Below, piece by piece: positions 45,311 through 56,167 of a DNA stretch of 64,000 bases. Both the position numbers and the translations under genes were made by a program. Location: the NCBI GenBank assembly GCA_021018815.1, contig JAITYX010000003.1, positions 9,948,501 to 10,012,500 on the forward strand, given 5' to 3'. The notes below the pieces were generated by a model that was given only the letters and a program-made list of their open reading frames with translations, did no database searches and was not told where the DNA came from. This stretch comes from Talinum fruticosum. Taxonomy: Eukaryota; Streptophyta; Magnoliopsida; Caryophyllales; Talinaceae. Position 1 is the first letter of the stretch. Every line of letters begins with the position of its first letter.

Positions 45311-46289
45311 TTAACTTCTATCCACTTTTGTCTGAATAGGGACAACTGCTTATTTTTTGTAGAAATTCTTGCCAAGACTTGGTCGTTGGATGACTCGAAG
45401 TCTACTTTCTCGACAATATGATGTTCTATGAGGTAATGTGCCTCATTCGAAATTTGAGCTTTTAGTTTGTGTGCTAATAGCTCCTTTGTAAGGTAGACGA
45501 TTTGTGTCTTCCCCAAGTATTATTTGAGTTATTGTGGTTGTATGACCCTTTCAATCTTGAGCCCATATGTTCTTCTTGGGTGCTTGTGTCTATCTCTTCT
45601 TGAATGTTGGAGACTAGCTTTGATTAATTGATGGCATGGAAGATCCTCTTTGAAGGTGACGATGTCGGTGACCTTCCTAATGCCGATCCGATGCTTGATG
45701 CCGACTTGATGCTTTATGCTCGCTTGATTGAATAATTCCTTGTAGGGTGCTTTGTTATTTAATTTTTGTGTTTTAGGAGTTTGACTCATGCAAAAGAGAT
45801 GAATGTAAGAATATATTCTAAAAACAAATACATTCTTTTATTAAGTGGATGCAAAAATTCAAAAAGACAGAAAAAAGCACTTTTAGCCCCCACTCTCTAA
45901 AGTAGAGCCTAAAGAATGGTAAGATGGTCGAACCGTGATGTGCTGTCTGTTGGCGGACCTTGAACTCCGACGGTTTGAATCGGACCGGCATGATTCTTGA
46001 TGATTCGATGCATTTTCCTGATGAGTTTCTACTCTTTTTGAGTAAGGTAAAGTGGCTTTGAATTTAGGAGATTGGAAATGGAAACCGGGATCAAGATTAG
46101 GTTTAGGGTCTGGACCTCATGGGCTTCCTATGTATTCGCTATAGCGGAAATCGAGCCTTCGTAGTTCAAAAGGAAGTAATTTGGGTTAGTTTTTTTTTTT
46201 TTAATTGGAAAATAGGAAAAGGAAATGAACATACAATGGATATGGAAATGGAAAATGGATAATGAACAAATATGAAAAGGGAAATGCAC
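45311..46289 (-). mobile_element. Gypsy internal remnant without recognisable pol
   Basis: Between gag and the 3' repeats, only about 1 kb is left, where an intact element would have protease, RT, RNase H and integrase. The minus-strand frames at 45211-45516 and 45529-45789 look partly protein-like (ISNEAHYLIEHHIVEKVDFE) but have no domain I can name. The element is therefore internally deleted. Confidence 0.55.
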
Positions 46290-46890
46290 TCTTTATTGGT
46301 ATCCTTGATGAGTAGTGGGCTCATCGGATGGCCTTCTAGTCGGATGCCTGCTCTTCTTTAAGCATGCCAAGTATCTAGAAGTATATTGAAGTCCATGATG
46401 GGCAAGAACTTCAGTGTACCGATGATAGGCGAGGTTGGAGGTTCTTGATGATGATTCCGACTTGATCCTTCTCGGATAGCCGATCGAGTCATGTGGGTAG
46501 TCTGTCGCCCTCTAGCAAGTAAGGAAGTCGAGTAAAGCCTTCATCATCTCCTTGCTTAATCAATTCTAGATATTGAAGTGACTGGTAGATCAGTATTGTA
46601 GGAGTATTGATGTAGGAACACCCGGCAAAAATTCTTCCAGCTTGTAACCTTGTGTGGGTTGACAGCGTTGTACCACTTCATTACATCGATCTCGAAAGTC
46701 GACGGGAAGATGATGTGGTAAGTGTCCTCTGGTACATTCTTCAAAGTCATTGCCCCTACAAAGTTTCTCACGTGATGGTGAGGGTTCTCGGCTCCATGAA
46801 ACTTGATGTTAGGCATGGTAAACTTAGGGGGTAGTTTGCCTTCGAGGATTGAAGTGAACTCCTAGGCCGGATAGTGGTTGAACATCGATG
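46290..46890 (-). pseudogene. Gypsy gag, minus-strand copy
   Basis: The 46556-46816 frame (PNIKFHGAENPHHHVRNFVG, TLKNVPEDTYHIIFPS, VMKWYNAVNPHKVTSWKNF) matches the plus-strand gag at 31.76 kb and keeps residues lost there, such as a sense codon after EDT. It continues, after a frame change, into LIKQGDDEGFTRLPYLLEGD-like sequence and SEKDQVGIIIKNLQP near 46440. The C-terminal part and zinc knuckle are missing or unreadable. Gag is followed by little or no pol, so this copy would depend on other elements even if its gag were whole. Confidence 0.8.
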
Positions 46891-48430
46891 ACTCTCGTAG
46901 CATCTTCTCTATTTGATCTACCCGTGGATTAGACTAAGGTCGAGGCTGAGGTTTTGGGCGGGATCCTTCTCCTTCTTTTTCTTTCCCTTTGAACTTTGAT
47001 TTCCTATCTAGTTCTTTGCGTATGAGACTAAGGGATTCAGATATAGACTCAATCTGTTTATCCTAGGCGTCAAGCTTAGCTTCTTGTTTTGCAATAGACT
47101 CCTTGAATAGGGTCATGATAGGAGTTTGCTATGGCTGGTTGGCCATTTTTGGAGGAAGATTTTGTTTTGACCTTAGGCGGCACACCGGTGTTACTAGTAA
47201 AAAGGATGTACTGGTGTGGTACGTGCTAATGTGGGACATAGTGGTGTGGTACGCATCGGTGTTGAAGTAGACTTCTTACTTCCTAGAAGCTTCGTGCTAG
47301 GATTCTCGACTTTCATAGGATTTCCTATCGTACAACCCAAAAGAGTACAGCAGGATTGGCTTGTGGAAAAACTTCTTAGGGGAGATGGGGTTTAAGTGCC
47401 TAACCCAAGGAACGATCGATCCTAAGAGAAAAGAAAATGATATGATCTTTTATTTGGATGCACATAAAGGGATGCAAAACAAATAGAATGAAATGTATGT
47501 AATGATGCGCATGACTTAATATAGGATGATTCTATGATTTGGCTAGTGCGTAACCGAAATGCATAAATGATTACGCCTAATGGAAGATGAATTTGCTTTA
47601 GCTAAATGATATATGAGGATGTAAAATGAACTTAACTAATTTGAGACGAAACTTGAATTTGATTAAATGAGAAATGAAAATGCAAAACGAACTCACCCGA
47701 TTTGAGATGAAATTTGAATTTGGCTAAATGAGATATGAAAGACTCTCCTAATTAGAGATAAATTTTCAATTGGGCTCAATACAAACAAAAGACTCACCTA
47801 TTTGATATGAATTTTTAAATTGGGCTAAGGCAAACAAAAGACTCATCTATTTGAGGTGAACTTTAAATTGGGTTAATGAAAATAAAAGACTCACCTATTT
47901 AAGATAAATTTTAAATCGGGCTAATGCAAAATTGAAAATGGAAAATGGACCTAGCTAGTTTGGGATGAATTTTGAATTTGGTTAATACAAAAAAGGAACG
48001 TAAATATGAACTCACCTATTTTGAGATGAAATTTGAATTTGGCTAATGCAAAAAAAAAAAAAAAATGCAAATATGGACTCACCTATTTTGAGATAAAGTT
48101 GAATTTGGCTAATGTAAAAAGGAATTCAAATATGGACTCACCTATTTTGAGATGAATCTAAATTTGGCTAATGCAAACATGGACTCACCTATTTTAAGAT
48201 AAATTTGTCTTTGGCTAAAAAGGAAATGAAATGAATGAACCAACCTTGACAGGGATGATTTTTTGTTTAGCTAATGTGAATAAAGGATGAATGGAGCGAC
48301 CTAAAAGGGGAATGTAATTTTGGACGTTTTTGCAAAAATGCACATAATTGGACCGATTCAACGTTTTATTATTTATTATTATTTTTGCACCCATGTAAGG
48401 ATTATTCAGCGCTCTTCACTTATTCCTAGG
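46891..48430 (-). mobile_element. Gypsy leader with expanded tandem repeats
   Basis: Reverse-strand leader of the same element. From about 47500 to 48240 the unit 'gactcacctattttgagatg' plus 'aatttgaatttggctaatgc' repeats roughly every 40-50 bases, more than a dozen times, with an A-run at about 48050-48064. The same unit, shorter, lies at 30650-30950. Around 48350-48430 it still matches the plus-strand leader ('gagtgctgattagcccttgc' region). It is then cut by the copia LTR at 48460, so its own 5' LTR and primer site are gone. Confidence 0.75.
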
Positions 48431-49095
48431 GTGAAGGTTTGCTCATGGAGAGTCTAAGTTGAAGACTCGGACTTTACATCCCACCTTTCTAAGTTCTATC
48501 AAGGGAATCGGGTATAAGACTTTCTCACTTATAAAGTTTTGATTTCGAGTCATTCCCTATGTCTAAGAAATTTTTCCGAGTGATATGGTATTTTCTCTAA
48601 GTGTTATAGAAATTATCTCGTGCATTTATACATGACTCTGTATGACTCGAAAGCATATCTACACTTACCATGTTTCACTCGTTACGAGTCACTCAACACT
48701 CGAAATATCACATGATTCAAACACTATCTTTTCGCGCTCTAACTCGGTATTTTAGTCTGAATTCATGCTCTGTTTAGATCAAGTTTATTTCCTCTAATAT
48801 TCTTTAGTTAACTTGATTCTCTTTTAGATCGACTCAGATGGAATTTTGAGTATCATGAATATTAGACTCGGAAAATTCCATTCCTTTTCCGACCCAGATC
48901 AATTAGTCACTTAATTATTTTAATCATATTATTATCTCGTGTCTAATCTTGGACCAAAGTATTTTATACTTTGAGAACTAAATTGATTTACTTTTGTAGG
49001 TGATTCAAACGAGGCTATCCTATATTTGAAATACAAAAGTAACCGGCTTCAAAACGTCAAATCACCAGCGAGACAAGGCTTTTCCACCTCCGACC

Positions 49096-49663
49096 TAGCC
49101 TCGGATAGACTCGGCAAAGCCGACCGAACCGAACGGGTCAACCCGAACGACCCGAAACCCAAACCGAACCGACATCCGAAATAGTTGAACCGATTTTGAC
49201 CCAAAACCGAAATGAACCGACCCGAACTGAACCGAGCCGAAATGATCCGAACCGAAACCGACCCGAATGCAAAATGACCCGAACCGAAACCGAACCGAAC
49301 CCAAAATGACCCGAACCGATTGTTGGGTCTCTCGAGATGGACTTTTGTGCCTATACTTGGTAAAATTTTGAATCGATTTTGACCCAAAAAGTGACCCGAT
49401 TACGACTAGATCCGAAATTAACCTGAATCAAACCCGAACGAGATTGACTCGAAGTTGAACCGAACCAAAGTTGACTCGAACCGAAACCGAACGAACCCGA
49501 ACGAGATCGACCCGAAGTTTACCGGAACCGAAGTTGACCCGAACCCGAAACCGAACCCGAAACCGAACCGAACCCGAACAAGATTGACTCGAAGTTAACC
49601 CGAACCGAACTAACCCGAACCGAACCCGAACCGAATGACCCGATTGCCAGGTATAGCCTCGGA
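49096..49663. mobile_element. MITE-like insertion of CCGAACCGAA repeats in the 5' LTR
   Basis: The ten bases TAGCCTCGGA occur at 49096-49105 and again at 49654-49663. The other LTR has them once, uninterrupted, near 58906-58915. The 548 bases between are nearly all degenerate CCGAACCGAAACC/GACCCGAA repeats. Near the two ends GGCAA and, in reverse, GGCAA appear, a possible short inverted end. A ~10-bp target duplication would suit a Mutator-like or related DNA element. The frames across it are repeat artefacts. Confidence 0.7.
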
Positions 49664-49910
49664 CACTCGTGTGAGGGTTGTCTCGTTTCCGAAATGGAAA
49701 TCTGCAACACTAAGCTCAATGGTGGTTTCCACCTTACTTTTGAAGACACCGCCAGGTGGTTTTAGGCACTTCCAAGGGAGTCAAGAGCCGTTGTCTAACG
49801 CTCATATTTCAACGGATATTTTCTCGAGTGACTTAGAAAATCCTTCACAACTGGTCATAAAGGAACTTCCAGTTAGAAGATGGACACAACGGCTAAGCTG
49901 CTTGGCCATC

Positions 49911-49918
49911 TATAAATA
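49911..49918 (+). promoter_or_regulatory. TATA box of the SIRE-like 5' LTR
   Basis: TATAAATA in a context conserved in the other LTR (59157-59164). It should drive the element's transcript. Confidence 0.7.
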
Positions 49919-50573
49919 GAAGCCAACTCTCAAGAGTTGAAGATTGCCCAATTTATTATTAATACACATACTTGATCAAAAGCCATATATTCATTCTCAA
50001 TCTTGTACTTACAACTCCAATTCTGTAATTCATTATATTCCGAGTTGTATGGTCTTATACTCGATTACAAACACTCTCTTTCTTACTCTCTAAGTAAGGT
50101 CCCTTGACTGAGCTGTAAGGGTTAACTCAGCTCAGTGTCCCTAGCTGTAAAGGTTATCTCGGTTAGGAAGTACTAGATCGAGATAAGGGAATTTCGAGTC
50201 TAGGAAAACTTATACGGAGTTGTCTAAGGGAGCAACTCGGGGTTGAGTCGATCTACTGTAATTTGTGGACTCAAAATAGTGGATTTGACTTCGTGTTTGG
50301 ATTAGTACGGTCCGTGGTTTTCCGCCCTAGAGGGTTTCCACGTACTTTCGAGTTATTACTTTTCCGAGTATATTCTAGACTCGGACAGCTTTGAATTATG
50401 TTTAATTTGTTTCTTCAATCATCTCCGAATTCCGAGTTAGCTCATTTTCCGAGTTCATCTTTGACTCTCACTCTCCTTAGAGTCATATCTATTTCAAATT
50501 TCAAGCAAATTTCATCATCACCCTATTCACCCCCTCTAGGGTGACTTAGCTCGTCCCTGAGCAAACCTTCAAT

Positions 50574-50584
50574 TGGTATCGAGC
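50574..50584 (+). promoter_or_regulatory. Primer-binding site (initiator Met tRNA type)
   Basis: TGGTATCGAGC, two bases after the LTR end, resembles TGGTATCAGAGC, the usual copia site, with one base missing. The identical site follows the second LTR (59824). Confidence 0.75.
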
Positions 50585-50631
50585 TTAGCCTTTCAGGAAA
50601 GGATCTAACCATCCAAAGGTCTAAAGATCAA

Positions 50632-51700
50632 ATGGCTCGGAACAACGGAGTGTTTGATGAAGGAAGATCTTCTAGCAGAGCACCAAAGTTTAAAGGATCC
50701 AACTTCGTGCACTTGGAAGAAACTCATGGAATGTTTCCTCCTGGATCATGATGAGGATGTCCGGAACATCATACAAGAAGGAAACTACATCCCCATGAAG
50801 ACAGAAGAAACAAGAACTGTGCCCAAAACAAAGGTTGAGTTCACAGTGATGAAGCTGAAAAGTTCGAAAGAACTTCAAGGCTATGAATATTCTTATGTGC
50901 GCCATTAGCTCGAGAAGAATACAACCGAGTGTCTGCTCGTGATACAGTCAAAGAAGTGTGGGACACTCTGGTCAACACTTATGAAGGTACAAGCCAAGTC
51001 GGACAAGCAAAGATAAGCTAATATCTTCACAAATATGAGCTATTCAAGATGGAGCCGGAAGAAAACATCACTCGGATATTTGTTCGATTTACAGAGATTA
51101 CCAATAATCTCAAATCTCCGGGTAAAAAGATCTCCCACTAGGAAATGTGTAGAAAGATACTCGAAGCCTACCCAAGAAAAGATGCGGTCCCAAGGTGACA
51201 GCTATCGAAGAGGCTCGGAACTTATCTCTACTAAAGCCGGACGAACTCATTGGGAAGCTTCTCACCCATGAGATCCACTTGGATGAGGAGGATGTAGAGG
51301 TCAACACCAAAAAGAACATTGCGCTAAAGGCCTTAGAAACCGAGAGAAGAAGGTCCGAGTTCATCCGACTCGGAAGAGGATCCCATGGCACTAATTGCTA
51401 GAGGCTTCAAGAGAATGGTGAAGCACAAGAGATGAGATAAGAAGCCAAAAGAAGAGTTCTATAAGAAAGACAAGAAGGATAGAAAAGGTAAATACTCTTC
51501 TCCTTCAAAGTTATCTTTGACTAAGAACTCTGGATGCTTTGAATGTGGCAGCAAGGAACACATAGTCAAGGACTGTCCCAAGATAAAAAGGGACAGAAGG
51601 AAGAAAAAGGCTATGATGGCCACATGGAGTGATGAGGACTCATCGGAAGATGACGAGGACTCGAGATGACTCAAAGTGTCCGATGGCACTTTCGACTCGA
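50632..51700 (+). pseudogene. SIRE-like copia gag, decayed
   Basis: ATG at 50632 opens MARNNGVFDEGRSSSRAPKF, but the frame breaks near 50708. The gag continues in the neighbouring frame (WKKLMECFLLDHDEDV, VPKTKVEFTVMKLKSS), then changes again to IEEARNLSLLKPDELIGKL and LTHEIHLDEEDVE. The CCHC zinc knuckle CFECGSKEHIVKDC is intact at 51535-51576, with the right C-x2-C-x4-H-x4-C spacing, and would bind the element RNA. Lys-rich sequence and an acidic, Ser-rich stretch follow. At least three frame changes make it non-functional. The same first break is present in the partial copy at 59.8-60.2 kb. Confidence 0.85.
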
Positions 51701-52400
51701 AGAAGAAGCGAGTCGGACTCGGATCAATTAGAGGATGAGGAATCTAATCCTCAAGAGGTAATTGAGTACTTTCTCAAATTCTCCAAAGTTGATTTGGCTA
51801 AGTATATTTTCACTTTGGAAGAAAATTCCAATTTTGATTCCTCTCACTTTAAAGGACAACTTGAGTTAATTTCCTCTGAGAGCATCTCTTTAAAAAATGA
51901 GTTGGAAAAGCTGAGACTCACACTCGGAGAACCCAAGACTAGTGCTCAAATCAATGAGACCGAGTCCGAGTTACTCGGAGAAGAGAAAATGAGTAGCTAA
52001 AGCAAAAGCTTAATGAGTCTCAAGATCTTGTTTTAAAGTTTACTCAAGGTCAGAAAAATCTTGACATGCTCTTGGGATCTCAATATGTCTCCTTCAGAAA
52101 GGAAGGTATTGGTTTTAACAAAAAGGAGGAATCCAATTCCTACTTAGAACCTTTCAAAAGGATTCCAGAACTGTAAAGTTCAGGAAAGCTGAGCGCAGAT
52201 CCCATCCATAAGGATGAAAGAAGGACTAGGCCCGGACCAATTTAAAGGAGAAAACCGTCTCCATCGTTTTCAAAAAGAAAAACCTTTCAAAAGAAAGAGA
52301 CACGGACTCGAGTTCTTTAAACGGAAGACTCGAGAATTAGACTAAGCCCAAAGTCATTCAAATCTTGGTTCCGAAAAACCTTCTTCTATAGAAAAGAACT
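51629..52400 (+). pseudogene. SIRE gag-protease linker, coiled-coil-like
   Basis: The 51629-52000 frame has VIEYFLKFSKVDLAKYIF, SSHFKGQLELISSESISLKN and ELEKLRLTLGEPKTSAQINE, a charged helical segment typical of the long SIRE gag-pro region. A TAG ends it at about 51998, and protein-like sequence continues in broken frames (LNESQDLVLKFTQGQKNLDM near 52010-52068). Confidence 0.7.
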
Positions 52401-52717
52401 TTGCAGGTCACTCGAAAAGATCAAAAGGACATTGGTACCTTGACGGTGGATGCTCACGCCACATGTCGGGAGACTCGGGACTCTTTTACGAGTTAGAAGA
52501 GTACAAAAGAGGAAAAGTCACCTTTGGAGATGATAGTAAAGGCAAGATAATTGGGATAGGTAAGATTGGAAAGGGAAGCAATCTGGTCAGCCCAGTTTAC
52601 CTTGTCAAAGGATTAAAGTACAATCCGCTCAGCATCTCTCAATTTTGTGATAAAGGTCAAGAGGTAAGATTCACCCAAACCAACTGTTACATTTCGATGA
52701 CACTACCAAGGAAATAA
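52401..52717 (+). pseudogene. SIRE protease with altered active site
   Basis: The segment HWYLDGGCSRHMSGD (from about 52430) is the copia protease active-site region, where the family has WYLDSGCSRHMTG. The catalytic Asp is kept but the following Ser is Gly (DGG at 52442-52450). KVTFGDDSKGKIIGIGKIGK, PVYLVKGLKYNPLSISQFC and TQTNCYIS complete the domain. The frame 52463-52717 is open across most of it but ends early, so the link to integrase is broken. Aspartic proteases of this kind cut the polyprotein; this one is doubtful. Confidence 0.82.
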
Positions 52718-52789
52718 AACTTTCGGGTAAGAGATCAAGTAACACTTACATTATTCCTCTCTCGACCCTAGTCAAAATCTATCTTGTTT

Positions 52790-53920
52790 AAAAGCATCAC
52801 TTCATGATGACTCATGGAAATGGCATCGTAGATTAGGCCATGTTAGCATGCATACTATTAAGAAATTGACATCTCATGGTTTAGTCGGAGGATTGCCCAA
52901 TTGTGCTTTCAAGAAAGACAAAGTTTGTGAAGCTTGCACAAGAGGGAAACAAGTCGGATCATCATTCAAATCATCGAAGACAGTTTCCACATCCAAGGTG
53001 CTTGAATTGCTACATATGGATTTATGTGGTGAAATCCTCGTTAAAGCCTCGGAGGTAAATCATATGTACTTGTTATTATTGACTTACCTAGGTGTGTTTT
53101 CTCAAGCACAAAAATGAAGCATTCAAGGAGTTCAGCAAGCTCTGCAGAAAATCCAAGTTGAGTCTTAGACTCGAGATCCGGAGAATTCGAACCGACCATG
53201 GAAGGGAGTTCGACTACTCGGAATTCTCGAGTTTTACGACAAGAATGGTATCTCTCACAACTTCTTAGCACGAAGAACTCCTCAACAAAATGGAGTAGTG
53301 GAGAGAAAGAACAGAACTCTTGAAGAAATAGCTAGGACAATGATGATCAAGCATAACCTACCGTACTATTTCTGGGCTGAGGTAGTCAACACGACCAACT
53401 ACACTTTGAATAGATGCCTCATCGGATCCATACTCGAAGAAAACACCTTACGAGCTCTATAAAGGGAAGAAACCCAATATTTCCTATTTCAAACCTTTTG
53501 GATGCAAATGCTTTGTTCATAACAATGGTAAGGATCACCTGACCAAGTTTGATGCTCGGTCGAGATGAAGGTATTTTTCCGGGTTACTCATCTCATAGTA
53601 AAGCTTATCACATTTTTAATAAGAGAACTAACAAAGTGGAAGAAAGTATCCACGTTGTGTTTGATGAGCTTGGACAGGAAAAGCCAAGTGAATCATCATT
53701 CTCGGATCCGAAGCTCAGCAGAGATGATGACCTTGACAAAAGTGAGCCTATCGGGAATCAAACCCAACCAGCTCGGAACGAAGTCACTCGGAACGAAGTG
53801 ACTCGGAATGAGACAACTCAAGAGGCTGCTCAGAATGTTGACGAACAATATGATGAACAAGAGCACTCAGAACAAGCTTCTAAAGATCAAGCGGTTCAGC
53901 CTACAGATCTGGTGAATTAG
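52790..53920 (+). pseudogene. SIRE integrase with pre-integrase zinc domain, decayed
   Basis: The zinc-binding pre-integrase domain is readable at 52815-52965 (WHRRLGHVSMHTIKKL, VCEACTRGKQ). LLHMDLCGEI near 53010 holds the first catalytic Asp, RTDHGREFDYSEF near 53190 the second, and an NGVVERKN-type segment near 53290 the Glu. Then NYTLNRCLI-like sequence, TPYELYKGKKPNISYFKPFG and CKCFVHNNGKDHLTKFDARS give the C-terminal region. A Gln/Glu/Asn-rich tail (53549-53920) has a short repeat of RNEVT. Frame changes near 53090, 53230 and 53440 inactivate it. Confidence 0.83.
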
Positions 53921-54049
53921 AGAACACGTAGAGCATTCAAGTATGCTTCTAGTCATCCACTAGAAAACATATTATCCGATATCAACGAGTAGGGTAAGAA
54001 CTCGTTCCTCTCTTCAAAATCTATGTGCATTCATTGCATTCATTTCATT

Positions 54050-54870
54050 AACTGAACCCAAAAATGCACTAGAGGCCCTAAATGAACCTGAATGGGTAGA
54101 GGCCATGCAAGAGGAACTCAATCAATTCGAAAGAAACCAAGTCCGGACTTTGACCAAACGACCTTCGACCACCCAGTCATAGGAACCAAAAGGGTTTTCA
54201 AGAACAAACTGGATGAAGATGGGTTGGTAGTAAAAACAAGGCTAGACTTGTGGCTTAAGGTTACAATCGGGAAGAAGGGATTGATTGTGGGGAAACCTCT
54301 GCACTGTTGCCGAATTGAAGCCATTAGAATCCTGTTGGCATTTGCATCTAATGAATATCAAGTTATATCAAATGGATGTTAAGTGTGGTTTTCTCAATGG
54401 TTTTATCAAAGAGGAAGTCTAAGTCGAGTAGCCCCTGGATTTGAAAACTTAGAATCTCCAAATCATGTTTTCAAACTTCAAAAAGCTCTCTATGGTCTTA
54501 AACAAGCTCCCGGAGCTTGGTACGAAAGACTCGACCAATTTCTTGACTCAAAATGATTTTAGAAGAGGTCAGATCGACAAGATTCTCTTCATAAAAACCA
54601 AGGGAAAGATTTCCTTATCGCTCGAGATATATGTTGATGATATAATTTTTGGAGCTACTAATGAAATTACGTGTCGAGACTTTTCTAAGTTAATGAGACA
54701 GGAATTTCAAATGAGTATGATGGGAGAACTTAATTTCTTCCTTGGTTTACAAATCAAGCAAGACAAAGATGGAATCTTTGTCCATCAATCAAAGTACACC
54801 AAGAAGCTGCTGAAAAATATAATCTCCAAGATGCAAAGCATTCAGCTACACCTATGAGCGACGACGATAA
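54050..54870 (+). pseudogene. SIRE reverse transcriptase, decayed
   Basis: WVEAMQEELNQFERNQV, the usual copia RT opening, lies near 54090. [20 protein letters not shown] follows in the 54092-54382 frame. Motif A is readable across frame changes near 54365-54400, and [20 protein letters not shown] near 54480-54540. The catalytic YVDDIIFGATNE is intact at 54630-54665, followed by LMRQEFQMSMMGELNFFLGL and KQDKDGIFVHQSKYTKKLL. Several frame changes separate these blocks. RT would copy the element RNA into DNA. Confidence 0.86.
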
Positions 54871-54889
54871 AACTTGACTCAAACGAGAA

Positions 54890-55530
54890 AGGTAAAGTAA
54901 TAGATCGAAACTTTATCGAGGTATGATTGGATCTTTGCTATATCTTACTTCGAGTAGACCATACATAATGTTTAGTGCCTGTCTATGTGCAAGATTTCCG
55001 GCTAATCCAAAAGAATCACATCTCACTGCGGTGAAGAGAATATTTAAATATCTTGCAGGGACTCGGAATTTAGGTCCGTGGTGCTCAAGAGACTCGGAAC
55101 TGATTCTCACTGGATACTCGGATGCTGATTACGCTGGATAGAAAGAGCACTTCAGGAGCTTGCTAATTTCGGGTAATCCCTAATATCTTGGCACTCAAAG
55201 AAACAAAACTCAGTAGCTCTATCAACTGCCGAGGCTGAGTATATTGCAGCTGGGGCATGCTGTGCTCAGATTTTATGGATAAAACAACACTTGAGAGATC
55301 TTGGACTTTCTTTCAAATAAGTTCAAATCAAGTGTGACAATCGAGTGCAATTAGCATCACCAAAAATCCAAGTGTCGGGTATCATTTCTTAAGAGACCAT
55401 TCGAGAAAGGTGATATTGAACTCGAATTCATTCCTACTAATCTTCAATTAGCTGATATCTTTACTAAACCACTTAATGAGGATCGGTTTTGCTTTATTAG
55501 GAATGAGCTTGGTATGTTAAATGCATAATT
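54890..55530 (+). pseudogene. SIRE RNase H, decayed
   Basis: The open frame 54923-55141 has MIGSLLYLTSSRPYIMFSAC, SHLTAVKRIFKYLAGTRNLG and TGYSDADYAG, where copia RNase H puts its first Asp residues. After a TAG, other frames give TAEAEYIAAG-like sequence near 55225, CDN near 55335, and finally EFIPTNLQLADIFTKPL with an RNELGML tail, ending at a stop near 55528. The order and spacing match an intact copia RNase H apart from stops. Confidence 0.85.
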
Positions 55531-56167
55531 ATGTGCTTTCTATATAAAAACTTCTTTGCATGATTATGTGTTATGTGTTTACAATTCATTATTAACCATT
55601 AGTTCAGTTGACTTAGTGATACCGAGCCTATAGTTATTATTTGCTTCCAGCTTTTGAGTCACTCGAAGCCGAGCTGAGTCGGACTCGGACGTTGAGAAAA
55701 ATGGACATCAATCTTCTGAAATCATCTCTAGATAAGTGGAGAATTTCAGAATTTATTTTCAAAATCTTTTTCTCTCTCTCGCACGCTGTTATCGGACAAC
55801 TAGCCGTTGGAAGGCAACCGCTGGAATTCTAACCATTGAAGAAGAGAACCGTCACACCGGTCTAAGGTGACTCGCTGAAAGAGCTGAGTCAAAACGGATA
55901 CTGAAGGACAATTATTTTCCTTTAAATAGCGACTATTCTACTTCATTTCGTTACTTTACTTTTCGCTTACTCTCTCTCTCAAAATCAAAAATTCGCGCAC
56001 AAGCTCTCTGCGTCTACGATAACTTCGGTAATTTCAAGCTTCATGAAGATCATGTCAAGTAAGCTCAGTTGCTCTCAACTCTTTCTTCTACCTTTTTTTT
56101 TACTCTCTTCGAGTTCTTCTTCCCTCATCCTTTTCAAGCCTTCCTACTCTCTCTTTTTTCTCCAAAA
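55531..56167 (+). other. SIRE spacer between pol and the extra ORF
   Basis: No domain. A short segment at 55641-55832 (NLLKSSLDKWRISEFIFKIF) has a clear relative on the minus strand near 61200-61290, which shows it was part of the ancestral element, perhaps an upstream untranslated region. Confidence 0.5.

Larger units (their letters stand above)
48460..50571 (+). mobile_element. 5' LTR of SIRE-like copia element
   Basis: It begins TGAAGACTCGGACTTTACAT and ends ACCTTCA two bases before the primer site. It pairs with 58247-59821, to which it is closely similar throughout, except for a 558-base insertion (49106-49653 plus a target duplication). The TATA box TATAAATA is at 49911-49918 ('ggccatctataaatagaagc'). 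The left flank is the truncated gypsy leader, so it was inserted into that older element. Confidence 0.88.

Noticed and set aside
30650..48240. CRISPR-like array from regularly spaced repeats in the leaders
   Set aside because: Repeats are degenerate and contiguous without unique spacers, and the genome is clearly a plant's.
49049..49749. Gly/Phe/Ser/Val-rich frames (RFGFGSVR type)
   Set aside because: Translation of the CCGAACCGAA repeat insertion; they look like a structural protein but come from the tandem repeat.
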